DNA of 15,378 nt, from positions 1-15,378 of the forward strand of contig DVOI01000073.1 of assembly GCA_018713665.1 (NCBI GenBank). The letters run 5' to 3'. This document shows, one piece after another, positions 5,870 through 13,312 of the stretch. Source of the stretch: Ornithoclostridium faecigallinarum (lineage in GTDB: Bacteria; Bacillota; Clostridia; Christensenellales; UBA3700). The first letter of the stretch is position 1; each line of letters begins with the position of its first letter. Position numbers and translations under genes: made by a program. The notes beneath the pieces were generated by a model. It had not been told where the DNA came from and searched no databases. It saw only the letters and a program-made list of their open reading frames with translations.

Positions 5870-5893
5870 TTGAACAGACAAAGGAGTCATCGC

Positions 5894-6877
5894 ATGAAAA
5901 AATTCGCTTTTACCGTCGTCGCGGCAATGCTGGTCGCGGCGCTCATCCCCGCCGTCTCCGCTTGCGGCAACGCAGATCGCACCGAAGAACTGCACGCCGA
6001 ACTCGAAAGCATGGGCTACACTCTCGCGTTTGAGGACAACTTCGACGGCGACGAGATCGACTACACCAAGTGGCGCGTCGGCTACGACGTCGGCGCGGGC
6101 GAGGACGGAGCTCTCCGCCGCGCCGGCTATTACGAGGTATCCGACGACACGATCGACGTGTCCGACGGCGTCCTGACCGTCTCCACTCTCTACAAGGACG
6201 GGCAATACGGCGAGGGCTGGTACACCTGCTGGCTGGAGACGAGCGTGCTCGGCAGCATGGGCTCGGAGGCGCCGATACTCTGCGCAGAAGATGACTATCG
6301 CGGCTTTGAATCGACTTACGGCTATTTCGAGGTCCGCTGCATCGCGCCGCCGTGCGAGGGCATTTGGTCGGCGTTTTGGATGATGCCCAACTCCGAGGGC
6401 ATGTCCGGCTTGGGCGGCGAACCGGGCGGCGCGGACGGCGTCGAGGTCGACGTCATGGAATCGCCCTACTACTATTGGGACGCGCTCAAACGCGACAACG
6501 TCAGGCACGTGCTCCACGGCGACGGTTACACCTACAACAAGACGGAAAGTTCCGAGGATATACGCGTGCGCGATATGTACTTCTCTTTCCACACCTACGG
6601 GGTGCTGTGGACGGAGACGGAATATGTGTTCTATGTCGACGGCAACGAGACGTGGCGCACGACCTACAACGTCGACGGCGAGCATATGGGCGTGTCGCAC
6701 GTTCCGCAATATATGATCCTGTCCGTCGAGGTCGGAGGCTATGCGGACGGCGACGTCCCCGTCCCCGGCAAAAACAACGACGGCACGCCCTATTGGTGCG
6801 GCGACCCGATGAACAACGACTTGACAAAGAGCTATGACTTCGTCATCGACTACGTCAGGGTCTATTGCAAGGATTGA
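5894..6877 (+). CDS. GH16 beta-glucanase-family lipoprotein
   Basis: A 327-residue protein. ATG at 5894 is chosen because AAGGAG lies seven bases upstream, the promoter is at 5841-5869, and a signal peptide starts here with Ser-Ala-Cys24 as lipid attachment. The frame is open back to 5783, but that ATG lies upstream of the promoter. The GH16 jelly-roll covers about 43-325: EDNFDG and the GYFEVR strand are typical, and VEVDVMES gives the E-x-D-x-x-E catalytic motif with Glu184 (nucleophile), Asp186 and Glu189 (acid/base). DYVRVY closes the fold. GH16 includes laminarinases, lichenases, agarases and others; I infer a beta-glucanase, but the subfamily cannot be fixed by eye. Apparently monocistronic. 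Confidence 0.93.
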   Translation: MKKFAFTVVAAMLVAALIPAVSACGNADRTEELHAELESMGYTLAFEDNFDGDEIDYTKWRVGYDVGAGEDGALRRAGYYEVSDDTIDVSDGVLTVSTLYKDGQYGEGWYTCWLETSVLGSMGSEAPILCAEDDYRGFESTYGYFEVRCIAPPCEGIWSAFWMMPNSEGMSGLGGEPGGADGVEVDVMESPYYYWDALKRDNVRHVLHGDGYTYNKTESSEDIRVRDMYFSFHTYGVLWTETEYVFYVDGNETWRTTYNVDGEHMGVSHVPQYMILSVEVGGYADGDVPVPGKNNDGTPYWCGDPMNNDLTKSYDFVIDYVRVYCKD

Positions 6878-6893
6878 ACGTCCCGACAGACAA

Positions 6894-6929
6894 AAGCCGC
6901 CGCGCAAAACGCGCGGCGGCTTCTTTTTT
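6894..6929. terminator. strong bidirectional terminator between GH16 and metA
   Basis: A 12-bp perfect stem (6894-6905/6911-6922, core GCCGCCGCGC) with loop AAAAC, followed by TTCTTTTTT on the plus strand. On the minus strand it is followed by TTTT. It separates two convergent genes. Confidence 0.92.
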
Positions 6930-6937
6930 GAAACGAT

Positions 6938-7846
6938 TCACTCCTCGAACGAATAGGGCGTGACCTGATAGACGTAATAGTTGAGCCAATTGTAGTAGAT
7001 GAGGTTTGCCGTCCCCCTCCACGTCATATTGATGCGATTGATGTCGCCGTCGATGAAGTAGTTGACCGGCGGCGCGATGTCCAAGCCCTTGTCAAGGTCG
7101 CGCAGATACTCGTTTTTGAGCGTCTCGCGGTCGTACTCTCCGTGCCCGAAGAAAAAGAATCTGCGGTTGTCGAGGCTCTTGGCGATTGCGATCTTGCACT
7201 CGTCGCCGTAGGCGAGCACTTTGAGGCGTTTGTCGTTCATCACCGCGTCGACGTCGACGTCGGTGTGGCGGCTCATCGGGACGTTGATGACGTCGTCCGC
7301 ACCTTTGAGCAGCAGCTCGTTGTCGTCGCAGCAACGCGCCGGATAGATGCCGAACAGCTTGCGCTCCAAGTTGTGCTTGTCGATGCCGTAGTGGAATTTG
7401 AGCGCCGCCTGCGCACCCCAGCAGATGTAGATCGTCGAGGTGACATTGGTCTCGGTGAACTCCATGATCTTTTCCAGCTCTTCCCAATAGGCGACCTGCT
7501 CGAAAGGCAGCGTCTCGACGGGAGCGCCGGTGATGATCATGCCGTCGAAGTGGCGATCCTTGACCTCGTCGAACTTCTTGTAAAATTTCTGCATATGCGC
7601 GAGCGGCGTATTTTTGCTTTTATAGGTGCCCGTGTTGATAAGCGTCACATTTACTTGAAGCGGCGAGTTGCCCAAAAGCCTGAGCAGCTGGGTCTCGGTC
7701 TCCACCTTTGTCGGCATCAGATTGACGATCGCGATGTCGATCGGACGGATGTCCTGCGTCCACGCGCGATGGGAGTCCATCACGAAGATGTTCTCTTTGG
7801 TCAGCTTGTTGTACGCCGGAAGTTCCTTGGGTATGATTATCGGCAT
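6938..7846 (-). CDS. metA: homoserine O-acetyltransferase (MetA family)
   Basis: A 302-residue cytoplasmic enzyme of methionine synthesis that acylates L-homoserine. The MetA-type triad is visible: Cys142 (ICWGAQAAL), His235 and Glu237 (FGHGEYD). Position 111 is Glu (TGAPVETLPF). In this family Glu111 is linked to acetyl-CoA use and Gly111 to succinyl-CoA, so O-acetylhomoserine is the predicted product. That fits the gene just upstream, whose enzyme consumes it. Length and N-terminus (MPIIIPKELPAY) are normal for the family. GGAGG precedes the ATG. It is last in the unit smpB - O-acetylhomoserine sulfhydrylase - metA, 16 bases after the previous stop. No methionine-responsive leader is seen directly upstream. 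Confidence 0.95.
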   Translation of the reverse strand: MPIIIPKELPAYNKLTKENIFVMDSHRAWTQDIRPIDIAIVNLMPTKVETETQLLRLLGNSPLQVNVTLINTGTYKSKNTPLAHMQKFYKKFDEVKDRHFDGMIITGAPVETLPFEQVAYWEELEKIMEFTETNVTSTIYICWGAQAALKFHYGIDKHNLERKLFGIYPARCCDDNELLLKGADDVINVPMSRHTDVDVDAVMNDKRLKVLAYGDECKIAIAKSLDNRRFFFFGHGEYDRETLKNEYLRDLDKGLDIAPPVNYFIDGDINRINMTWRGTANLIYYNWLNYYVYQVTPYSFEE

Positions 7847-7862
7847 AGGCTCCCTCCTCCGC

Positions 7863-9149
7863 TCACTGCGGCAGCCCGTCCAACGCCTGTTTGACGTCCG
7901 CGATCAGGTCATCGATGTTTTCGATGCCGACGGACAGTCTGATCAATTCGGGTTTGACGCCCGCCTCTTCCAGCTCGCGGTCGTTCATCTGACGATGAGT
8001 CGCGCTCGCCGGATGCAGACAGCAGCTGCGCGCGTCGGCGACGTGCGTCTCGATTGCGATGGTCCTGAGCTTTTTCATAAACTCTTCCGCCGCCTTTCTG
8101 CCTCCCTTGACGCCGAAGCTGAGCACTCCGCACGAGCCCTTGGGCAGATACTTGCGCCCGAGCTCGTAGCACTTGTCGCCCGGCAGTCCGCAATAGGTGA
8201 CCCAAGACACCGCCTTGTGTCCCTGCAAAAACTCAGCCATCTTTTGGGCGTTGGCGCAATGTCTCTCCATACGCAGCGCGAGGCTTTCAAGCCCCAGGTT
8301 GAGATAGTATGCATTCTGCGGCGACTGCATAGCGCCGAAGTCTCTCATCAATTGCGCGGTCGCCTTGGTGATGAACGCGCCCTCTTTGCCGAATCTCTCG
8401 GCATAGACGATGCCGTGATAGCTGTCGTCGGGGGTGGTCAGCCCGGGGAACTTGTCCGCGTGCGCCATCCAATCGAACTTGCCCGAATCGACGATCGCTC
8501 CGCCGAGCGCCGCGCCGTGGCCGTCCATATACTTTGTCGTGGAATGGGTGACGATGTCGGCGCCCCATTCGAACGGACGGCAGTTGATCGGAGTCGCGAA
8601 GGTGTTGTCCACGATCAGCGGTACGCCGTGCGCGTGCGCCGCCTTTGCGAACCTCTCGATGTCGAATACGATGACCGCGGGGTTTGCGATGGTCTCGCCG
8701 AACACCGCCTTGGTGTTGGGGCGGAACGCCGCCTCGAGCTCTTCGTCCGAGCAGTCGGGCTTGACAAAGGTGAACTCAACGCCCATTTTGCGCATAGTGA
8801 CATGGAAGAGGTTGAACGTGCCGCCGTAGATCGTCGACGACGCGACGACGTGGTCGCCCGCGGTCGCGATGTTGAACACCGCGAAGAAGTTCGCCGCCTG
8901 CCCCGACGAGGTCAGCATCGCGGCAGTACCGCCTTCGAGCTGGCAGATCTTTTTCGCTACCATGTCGACCGTCGGATTTTGCAGACGGCTGTAAAAATAG
9001 CCGTTCTCCTTGAGGTCGAACAGTTTCGCCATATGTTCGCTGGTGTCGTATTTGAAAGTCGTGCTTTGGATTATCGGCAGTTGGCGCGGCTCGCCGTTGC
9101 CCGGCTCGTAGCCGCCCTGCACGCAAACGGTCTCTATCTTTTTGTCCAT
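7863..9149 (-). CDS. metY: O-acetylhomoserine sulfhydrylase (PLP-dependent)
   Basis: A 428-residue enzyme of the Cys/Met-metabolism PLP family that joins sulfide (or methanethiol) to O-acetylhomoserine to give homocysteine (or methionine). The PLP lysine is Lys206 in THSTTKYMDGHG; SSGQAAN and YGGTFNLF (phosphate/PLP contacts), DNTFATP and the C-terminal RLSVGIEN are all in place. ATG at 9149 has AGGAG upstream and gives the usual N-terminus (ETVCVQGGY); the frame runs upstream to 9263 only by overlapping smpB. The length of about 428 and the long mid-domain favour O-acetylhomoserine sulfhydrylase over cystathionine gamma-synthase (about 380). It sits 16 bases after smpB and 16 before metA. 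Confidence 0.95.
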   Translation of the reverse strand: MDKKIETVCVQGGYEPGNGEPRQLPIIQSTTFKYDTSEHMAKLFDLKENGYFYSRLQNPTVDMVAKKICQLEGGTAAMLTSSGQAANFFAVFNIATAGDHVVASSTIYGGTFNLFHVTMRKMGVEFTFVKPDCSDEELEAAFRPNTKAVFGETIANPAVIVFDIERFAKAAHAHGVPLIVDNTFATPINCRPFEWGADIVTHSTTKYMDGHGAALGGAIVDSGKFDWMAHADKFPGLTTPDDSYHGIVYAERFGKEGAFITKATAQLMRDFGAMQSPQNAYYLNLGLESLALRMERHCANAQKMAEFLQGHKAVSWVTYCGLPGDKCYELGRKYLPKGSCGVLSFGVKGGRKAAEEFMKKLRTIAIETHVADARSCCLHPASATHRQMNDRELEEAGVKPELIRLSVGIENIDDLIADVKQALDGLPQ

Positions 9150-9165
9150 ATGTTCTCCTTTGCCG

Positions 9166-9630
9166 TCATCGGCGCGAGTTGTATTCTTTGAGTGTGCGTT
9201 CGATCTGTCTCTTTGTGTCGCGCTCGGCGATGGTCTTGCGCTTGTCGTGCAATTCCTTGCCACGTGCGAGCCCGACCTCGATTTTGATCAGTCCGCGTTT
9301 GAAATATATCTTTGTCGGCACGAGGGTGAAGCCCTTTTGCTCGACTTTGCCTCTCAGTCTGTTGATCTCGGTTTTGCGCAGCAACAGCTTGCGCATTCGC
9401 CTGGGGTCCGCATTGAAAAAGCTACCCTTCTCGTACGGCGAAATATGGACGTTGATCATGAAGATCTCGCCGTCTTTGATTACGCAATAGCCGTCCTTGA
9501 GATTGACGTGCCCGAGGCGCACGGACTTGACCTCGCTGCCGAGGAGTTCCACCCCCGCCTCGTAGGTCTCGTCGATAAAATAGTCGAAGTACGCCTTCTT
9601 GTTGGTCGCTATGATTTTGATTCCGTCCAT
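9166..9630 (-). CDS. smpB: SsrA (tmRNA)-binding protein SmpB
   Basis: A 154-residue RNA-binding protein that works with tmRNA to rescue stalled ribosomes. The whole length follows the SmpB pattern: NKKAYFDYFI, YEAGVELLGSEVKS, GYCVIKDGEIFMINVHISPY, the RKLLLRK segment, LVPTKIYFKRGLIKIEVGLARGK (beta-barrel core), and the basic tail KRKTIAERDTKRQIER that enters the decoding site. ATG at 9630 gives the normal length and has AGGA a few bases upstream; the frame extends to 9699 without a better start. It is the first gene of the unit with the two methionine genes. The tmRNA gene itself is not in the window. Confidence 0.96.
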   Translation of the reverse strand: MDGIKIIATNKKAYFDYFIDETYEAGVELLGSEVKSVRLGHVNLKDGYCVIKDGEIFMINVHISPYEKGSFFNADPRRMRKLLLRKTEINRLRGKVEQKGFTLVPTKIYFKRGLIKIEVGLARGKELHDKRKTIAERDTKRQIERTLKEYNSRR

Positions 9631-9641
9631 ATGTCCTATAT

Positions 9642-9670
9642 ATTTTAGCATACGCGCGCATTTTATACAA
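9642..9670 (-). promoter_or_regulatory. possible promoter of the smpB-metY-metA unit
   Basis: On the minus strand TTGTAT (9665-9670), 17 bases, TAAAAT (9642-9647). The -10 is good and the -35 is weak. It lies between the secG terminator and the smpB start, where a promoter is needed. Confidence 0.45.
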
Positions 9671-9697
9671 CTCATTGCGCGCATTGTCCCGTCAAAC

Positions 9698-9722
9698 AAA
9701 AAGCCCGCCGATGTCGGCGGGC
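9698..9722 (-). terminator. terminator of secG
   Basis: GCCCGCCG (9703-9710) pairs with CGGCGGGC (9715-9722) around ATGT. On the minus strand it is followed by TTTTTG. It separates secG from smpB. Confidence 0.88.
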
Positions 9723-9741
9723 GCGTCTTGCTTCGATCGGG

Positions 9742-10041
9742 TCACTGCAAGATGATGAAGTAGACAATCGAGATGACCATCAACAGTACGAGGAACACGA
9801 TGGTCAGCTTCTTGAGAATGCTGTCGCGGCTGCGTCCCTTGTTCTTGCCCGCATAGGTATCCGTATCGCGCTCGCTGCCGCCGAGGCTGCCGATGTTGTC
9901 ATTGGTGCCTTTTTGCATCAAAATGCAGACAATCGCGGCGACGCCCATCAGCGCCATGACGATCATCAAAAGCGGCTCCAGCCACCTGGAGACCTCGTTG
10001 GGAATGAGTGCGATTGCCGCAGTTATATATGTGAAATTCAT
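9742..10041 (-). CDS. secG: protein translocase subunit SecG
   Basis: A 99-residue membrane protein, the small subunit of the SecYEG translocon. There are two hydrophobic segments, about 22-42 and 77-97. The conserved stretch VCILMQKGTNDNIGSLGG follows the first, where SecG proteins have LLQ-G/K...GG. The loop has the charged Asp/Thr/Lys-rich character seen in Clostridia. GGAGG lies 11 bases before ATG 10041, slightly far. It is transcribed alone: promoter at 10078-10106, terminator at 9698-9722. Confidence 0.95.
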   Translation of the reverse strand: MNFTYITAAIALIPNEVSRWLEPLLMIVMALMGVAAIVCILMQKGTNDNIGSLGGSERDTDTYAGKNKGRSRDSILKKLTIVFLVLLMVISIVYFIILQ

Positions 10042-10077
10042 CTTGCGAATTTCCTCCGATCACTTTGTTGCCAAAAT

Positions 10078-10106
10078 ATAATACCATACCGCGAGCATTT
10101 TGACAA
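10078..10106 (-). promoter_or_regulatory. promoter of secG, overlapped by an inverted repeat
   Basis: On the minus strand TTGTCA (10101-10106), 17 bases, TATTAT (10078-10083). The inverted repeat CATTTTG-N5-CAAAATG (10096-10114) covers the -35 box. Confidence 0.7.
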
Positions 10107-10146
10107 GCAAAATGGGCGATATTTTTTCACAATGCGACTCTTGGGG

Positions 10147-11217
10147 TCATTTTGCCTCGCGAACGACCTCGTTGCGGACGTCGACGCCGCCCTCACCGAT
10201 CGTGATCACCGTGCCTCCGTACTCGGCCGCGTCGTTCCAAAACGCGGGCGACGGCCCCGTCTTCAAACCGTAGCCGAGGCGGACGCCGTCGACGTAGACG
10301 TAGGCGTCGTTTTCGTGGTCGTGCCCGAAGAACGCGTGCGTCAGTCCGCTCGCCTTCGCGACGTCGAACAGTCCGCTGTTGAGGTCGGGCGCGCACGGCT
10401 CATACGCGCAAGAGCCGCCGCCGTATTCCTCGGGAATGTACAGCCTGCCGTCATCGCCCTCGACCGCATATTGTTCGACCGCGTCGCGCATCTCCGGATA
10501 GGCGAAGTGGGAGAAGGTCATCGAGGGGACTCGCTCGCCGTACTCGGCGGCAAGCCCGTCGACGTTCCACTTGTACCACTCGATTTGAGCAAAGTCGACC
10601 CAAATCTCGGAACTGCCTATGTCGCCGCCGTAGTCGGTATATCTGCCGTTGTCCATAAGGCAGAGCGAATAGACTGGCTCGTCGCCCTCGAAGATGTTGA
10701 CGAAGTAGTTGCCGACCCCGTACATATTCGCCGGACCTCTGTCGAACAGACAATGCTCCGCCGCCTCGAATTTGTCCGCCTGCCAAAGCAGCGTCGCGTT
10801 GCCCTCGGCGTCGTGGTTGCCGAACACCGGCGCCCACGGAATGCCGTAGCTCTCCATCTTGTCGACGAATTGCAGCGTCAAGATGTCCGTCCCCAACCCC
10901 GAGACGTTGTCGCCCGGCAATATGATGAGATCGGGGTCGACGCGTCCGACGAGCTCATCCATTATCTCGTACGTCTCGGCATTGTCCCACGCGAACGACC
11001 AAAGCTGTATGTCGGTGAACAGCAGGATGACAAAGTCCTCGCCCGCCGTCTTTTGCACTTTTGCGACATCCGCCGAAGAATACTCGTCGAGCGGAGACCA
11101 ATACTCCGTCTTTGCGCCGCCCTGCCTTGGGCATAACACTATCAGCGCCGTCGTCAAGAGGACGACCGCCACCACCGCTACAGTGATCGCAAGTTTAGCC
11201 TTTGTTGTCATATCCAT
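10147..11217 (-). CDS. membrane-anchored metallophosphoesterase (calcineurin-like)
   Basis: A 356-residue protein with one N-terminal hydrophobic helix (about 9-29) and an extracytoplasmic catalytic domain (about 60-350). Metal-binding motifs appear in family order: FTDIQ (Asp69; Gln replaces the usual second-position His), GDN (102-104), GNHD (133-136), SHF (His237) and GHDHEND (298-304). The family hydrolyses phosphomonoesters or diesters with two metal ions; the substrate is unknown. Cys29 does not sit in a proper lipobox, so a membrane anchor is preferred. The start could be ATG 11217 or the Met two codons later (11211); neither has a strong ribosome binding site. It follows the GH36-like gene by 21 bases in the same operon. 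No clear terminator is seen after it. Confidence 0.88.
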   Translation of the reverse strand: MDMTTKAKLAITVAVVAVVLLTTALIVLCPRQGGAKTEYWSPLDEYSSADVAKVQKTAGEDFVILLFTDIQLWSFAWDNAETYEIMDELVGRVDPDLIILPGDNVSGLGTDILTLQFVDKMESYGIPWAPVFGNHDAEGNATLLWQADKFEAAEHCLFDRGPANMYGVGNYFVNIFEGDEPVYSLCLMDNGRYTDYGGDIGSSEIWVDFAQIEWYKWNVDGLAAEYGERVPSMTFSHFAYPEMRDAVEQYAVEGDDGRLYIPEEYGGGSCAYEPCAPDLNSGLFDVAKASGLTHAFFGHDHENDAYVYVDGVRLGYGLKTGPSPAFWNDAAEYGGTVITIGEGGVDVRNEVVREAK

Positions 11218-11238
11218 CTCGTTTTCAGCGATACGTAT

Positions 11239-13137
11239 TCAATTTTTGCCCTTTTCGTGCAAGATCTCGCACTCTTTTCCGCCCACGTTCTCGACGATCG
11301 AGACCTCGAACGGGGCAAGGTCGAACTTCCTGCGGCTGCCGTCGGGCAGAGCCGCGTCGAACACGGCCGCCGCGGACGAAGGATTGCGCGTCATCAGCAC
11401 GCTGTCGCCGCCGTCGTTTTGCGCAAAATAGCCGTACGGCTGCCCCTTCTCGGGATTGCCGCCGAAGAAACGCGAATATTTGAGTATGCCGTGACGGCTC
11501 TCCGCCCACTCCAACGCGCGCGCGGCGATGTTCCATTTGTCGCCGTCCATCATCGATGGCGAGAAGTACAGCTCCGCAAGTCCGCTGCCTCTCATCAGAC
11601 AACACAATATATATTTTTTGAACTGTTCGTCCGTGTACACGACCGTCTTTTTGGGGAACTTGGGGTCGACGTTGCGCGCCGCATAGCACGGCTCGTGATT
11701 GTAGAGATTGCCAGCGGGGAACTGCCTCATGTCGTCGACGAACAGCGAGCGATAGCGGCTGTCGCGGTAGTTGAGACAGCGCTCCAGGCTGTCCCCCTCG
11801 CCGACAAAGCCCATGTCCGAAGCGTTGTTCATCCATATGAAGTCCGCCCACTTCAAGAACCACGGCGAACAATGCGCATACGACGTGACGTTGAGACAGA
11901 CTTTTGGATTGGCGCGGCGTATCGCGTCAAAGCCGTCAAGCCAGCGTTCCCAAAGATATGTATAAAATCCCTTGACGTTGAAGATCGAGCTCGGATGTCC
12001 GTGTTTCCCCGACGGACACGACCTGAACGCAAAGCCGTCTATCTTGAAATAATCGACGTTGAACTCGTCGCAAAACTTCGCCATCCTGTCGCACAGGTCG
12101 GCGACGTAGCGCGGATCTCCGGTGCAGATGTCGTTGGACGCGGGGTTGACGTGATAGCCGGTCTTGGCAAGGTGTCCGGCAAACTTGGGGGTCTGGATCG
12201 TGTATCCTCCGCGCGGACCGAACCAAACGCCGAACTTGCCGCCGAGCGAGCGCGTCAATTCGCTCTCCTTGGCAAAGCCGCCCTCAAACTTTTTGTTGAA
12301 CTCCCAAAACAGCGGCTTGTCATACTCCGTCCAGCCGTCGTCGACGACGTAGCAATCGAGGGGGCGGAAGCCCGCGCCCTTCATGCCCTCGGCGACCGCG
12401 GTGAAAGACGTCGCGATCTTTTCGGAGTCGATGTCAAGCATGTGGTCGTACCAGCTGTTGAACTGCACGCGGAACGCGTCCGAGATCGCCATGTCGGCGA
12501 TATAGCGCAAAAATTCGTCCGAGACCGCGTCAAAACCGCCCTTTTCCGCCGCGCCTATCACGAACGCCGGCGGAGAATACACGCCGTCTTTCGCCAATTC
12601 GGAAAAGCGGCGCGCGCAGTGGTAGACGCTGCTCGCCGCGTCTGCGGTCGCTCCGTTTTCGGCGACGGGAGTCTCCGCACCGAGAAACAGGTCTCCGAGA
12701 TATACCGGCTGCCCCAGCCTTGCGACCGACGACGGCACGAACACGCGCTTGCCGTACGGCGCCTGCCATACGAACGAGTTTTCGGCGATGTCGACCTCTC
12801 CGAGCACGACGCGCACGACGAAGGGGTCGCCCTTGACGCGCAAAAAGACGCGCTCGCGCAGCACTCCGCGCTCGGCGGAGTCGATGTCGGTGCGCACCTC
12901 GACGCCCGCGCCCTCATCGACGAGGGTGTAACTTTTCTCGTCGTGGGCGGTGAGCTTCATGTCGCAAAAGCGGCAGACGCGCCTCATCCCGTACTTTGAC
13001 GCCGCCAGCACGACCGCGCCGCCGCGCGACGTGTATTTGCGCCCCGTCCTCACATTTTCGTAACTTTCGAGAATGGGCGCTCCGTCTTCGACGATCAACG
13101 TCTTGTGCACTCTGTCCGTCCCGAAAGACAGCCTCAT
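11239..13137 (-). CDS. GH36-like alpha-galactosidase-family protein, cytoplasmic
   Basis: A 632-residue protein without a signal peptide. An N-terminal beta-sandwich (about 1-215) precedes a TIM-barrel (about 222-540) and a small C-terminal beta domain, the layout of clan GH-D enzymes. FNSWYDH (226-232) and VVDDGW (264-269) match the barrel strands of GH36-type enzymes. VDYFKIDGF (361-369) carries the probable nucleophile Asp367, and WMNNASDMG the probable acid/base near Asp441. GH36 members act on alpha-galactosides or alpha-N-acetylgalactosaminides; similar proteins are also annotated as raffinose synthases, so the substrate is open. GGGGAGG lies before ATG 13137, inside the 3' end of the mini-ORF upstream. 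First large gene of an operon with the metallophosphoesterase. Confidence 0.75.
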   Translation of the reverse strand: MRLSFGTDRVHKTLIVEDGAPILESYENVRTGRKYTSRGGAVVLAASKYGMRRVCRFCDMKLTAHDEKSYTLVDEGAGVEVRTDIDSAERGVLRERVFLRVKGDPFVVRVVLGEVDIAENSFVWQAPYGKRVFVPSSVARLGQPVYLGDLFLGAETPVAENGATADAASSVYHCARRFSELAKDGVYSPPAFVIGAAEKGGFDAVSDEFLRYIADMAISDAFRVQFNSWYDHMLDIDSEKIATSFTAVAEGMKGAGFRPLDCYVVDDGWTEYDKPLFWEFNKKFEGGFAKESELTRSLGGKFGVWFGPRGGYTIQTPKFAGHLAKTGYHVNPASNDICTGDPRYVADLCDRMAKFCDEFNVDYFKIDGFAFRSCPSGKHGHPSSIFNVKGFYTYLWERWLDGFDAIRRANPKVCLNVTSYAHCSPWFLKWADFIWMNNASDMGFVGEGDSLERCLNYRDSRYRSLFVDDMRQFPAGNLYNHEPCYAARNVDPKFPKKTVVYTDEQFKKYILCCLMRGSGLAELYFSPSMMDGDKWNIAARALEWAESRHGILKYSRFFGGNPEKGQPYGYFAQNDGGDSVLMTRNPSSAAAVFDAALPDGSRRKFDLAPFEVSIVENVGGKECEILHEKGKN

Positions 13138-13138
13138 A

Positions 13139-13204
13139 TCATTCCTCCCCGAACGCGACCGTGCGCTCTTCGACGACCTTTGCTCCTTTTCCTAGTCTTG
13201 CCAT
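13139..13204 (-). CDS. 21-residue mini-ORF upstream of the GH36-like gene
   Basis: ATG at 13204 has a strong GGAGG six bases upstream, better than many genes here. It encodes 21 residues beginning MARLGKGAKVVEER and ending in GEE. Its TGA stop lies one base before the GH36-like ATG, and the ribosome binding site of that gene is formed by its last codons. This layout suggests translational coupling. The peptide is charged, has no signal and resembles nothing I know. It could instead be the original N-terminus of the GH36-like protein, displaced by a one-base shift. Confidence 0.5.
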   Translation of the reverse strand: MARLGKGAKVVEERTVAFGEE

Positions 13205-13238
13205 TGTTGTCCTCCGTAAGAAAAACGAGTCTACATCC

Positions 13239-13267
13239 ATTGTAACCCAAAACCGCCGATTTGTCAA
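13239..13267 (-). promoter_or_regulatory. promoter of the GH36-like/metallophosphoesterase operon
   Basis: On the minus strand TTGACA (13262-13267), 17 bases, TACAAT (13239-13244). Transcription would start about 25-30 bases before the mini-ORF. Confidence 0.82.
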
Positions 13268-13312
13268 AGCCGAAATGCGCACAAACTCCCCTTTGCGCTC
13301 ATAGACTGTGAT

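Noticed and set aside
5783..5893. Start of the GH16 protein at 5783
   Set aside because: It would lie upstream of the TTGACT-N17-TATAAT promoter and put about 37 residues before a complete signal peptide; AAGGAG fits the ATG at 5894.
7668..9191. 507-codon plus-strand frame over the sulfhydrylase gene
   Set aside because: It is antisense to a gene with all PLP-enzyme motifs; it has no signal, domain or ribosome binding site of its own.
9631..9741. SAM riboswitch or T-box leader for the methionine genes
   Set aside because: The region contains only the secG terminator and a short leader; no multi-helix junction or T-box sequence is seen.
11257..12999. 580-codon plus-strand frame over the GH36-like gene
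   Set aside because: The composition is Arg/Val/Ala-rich, typical of antisense GC-rich frames, and the minus-strand gene has recognisable barrel motifs.
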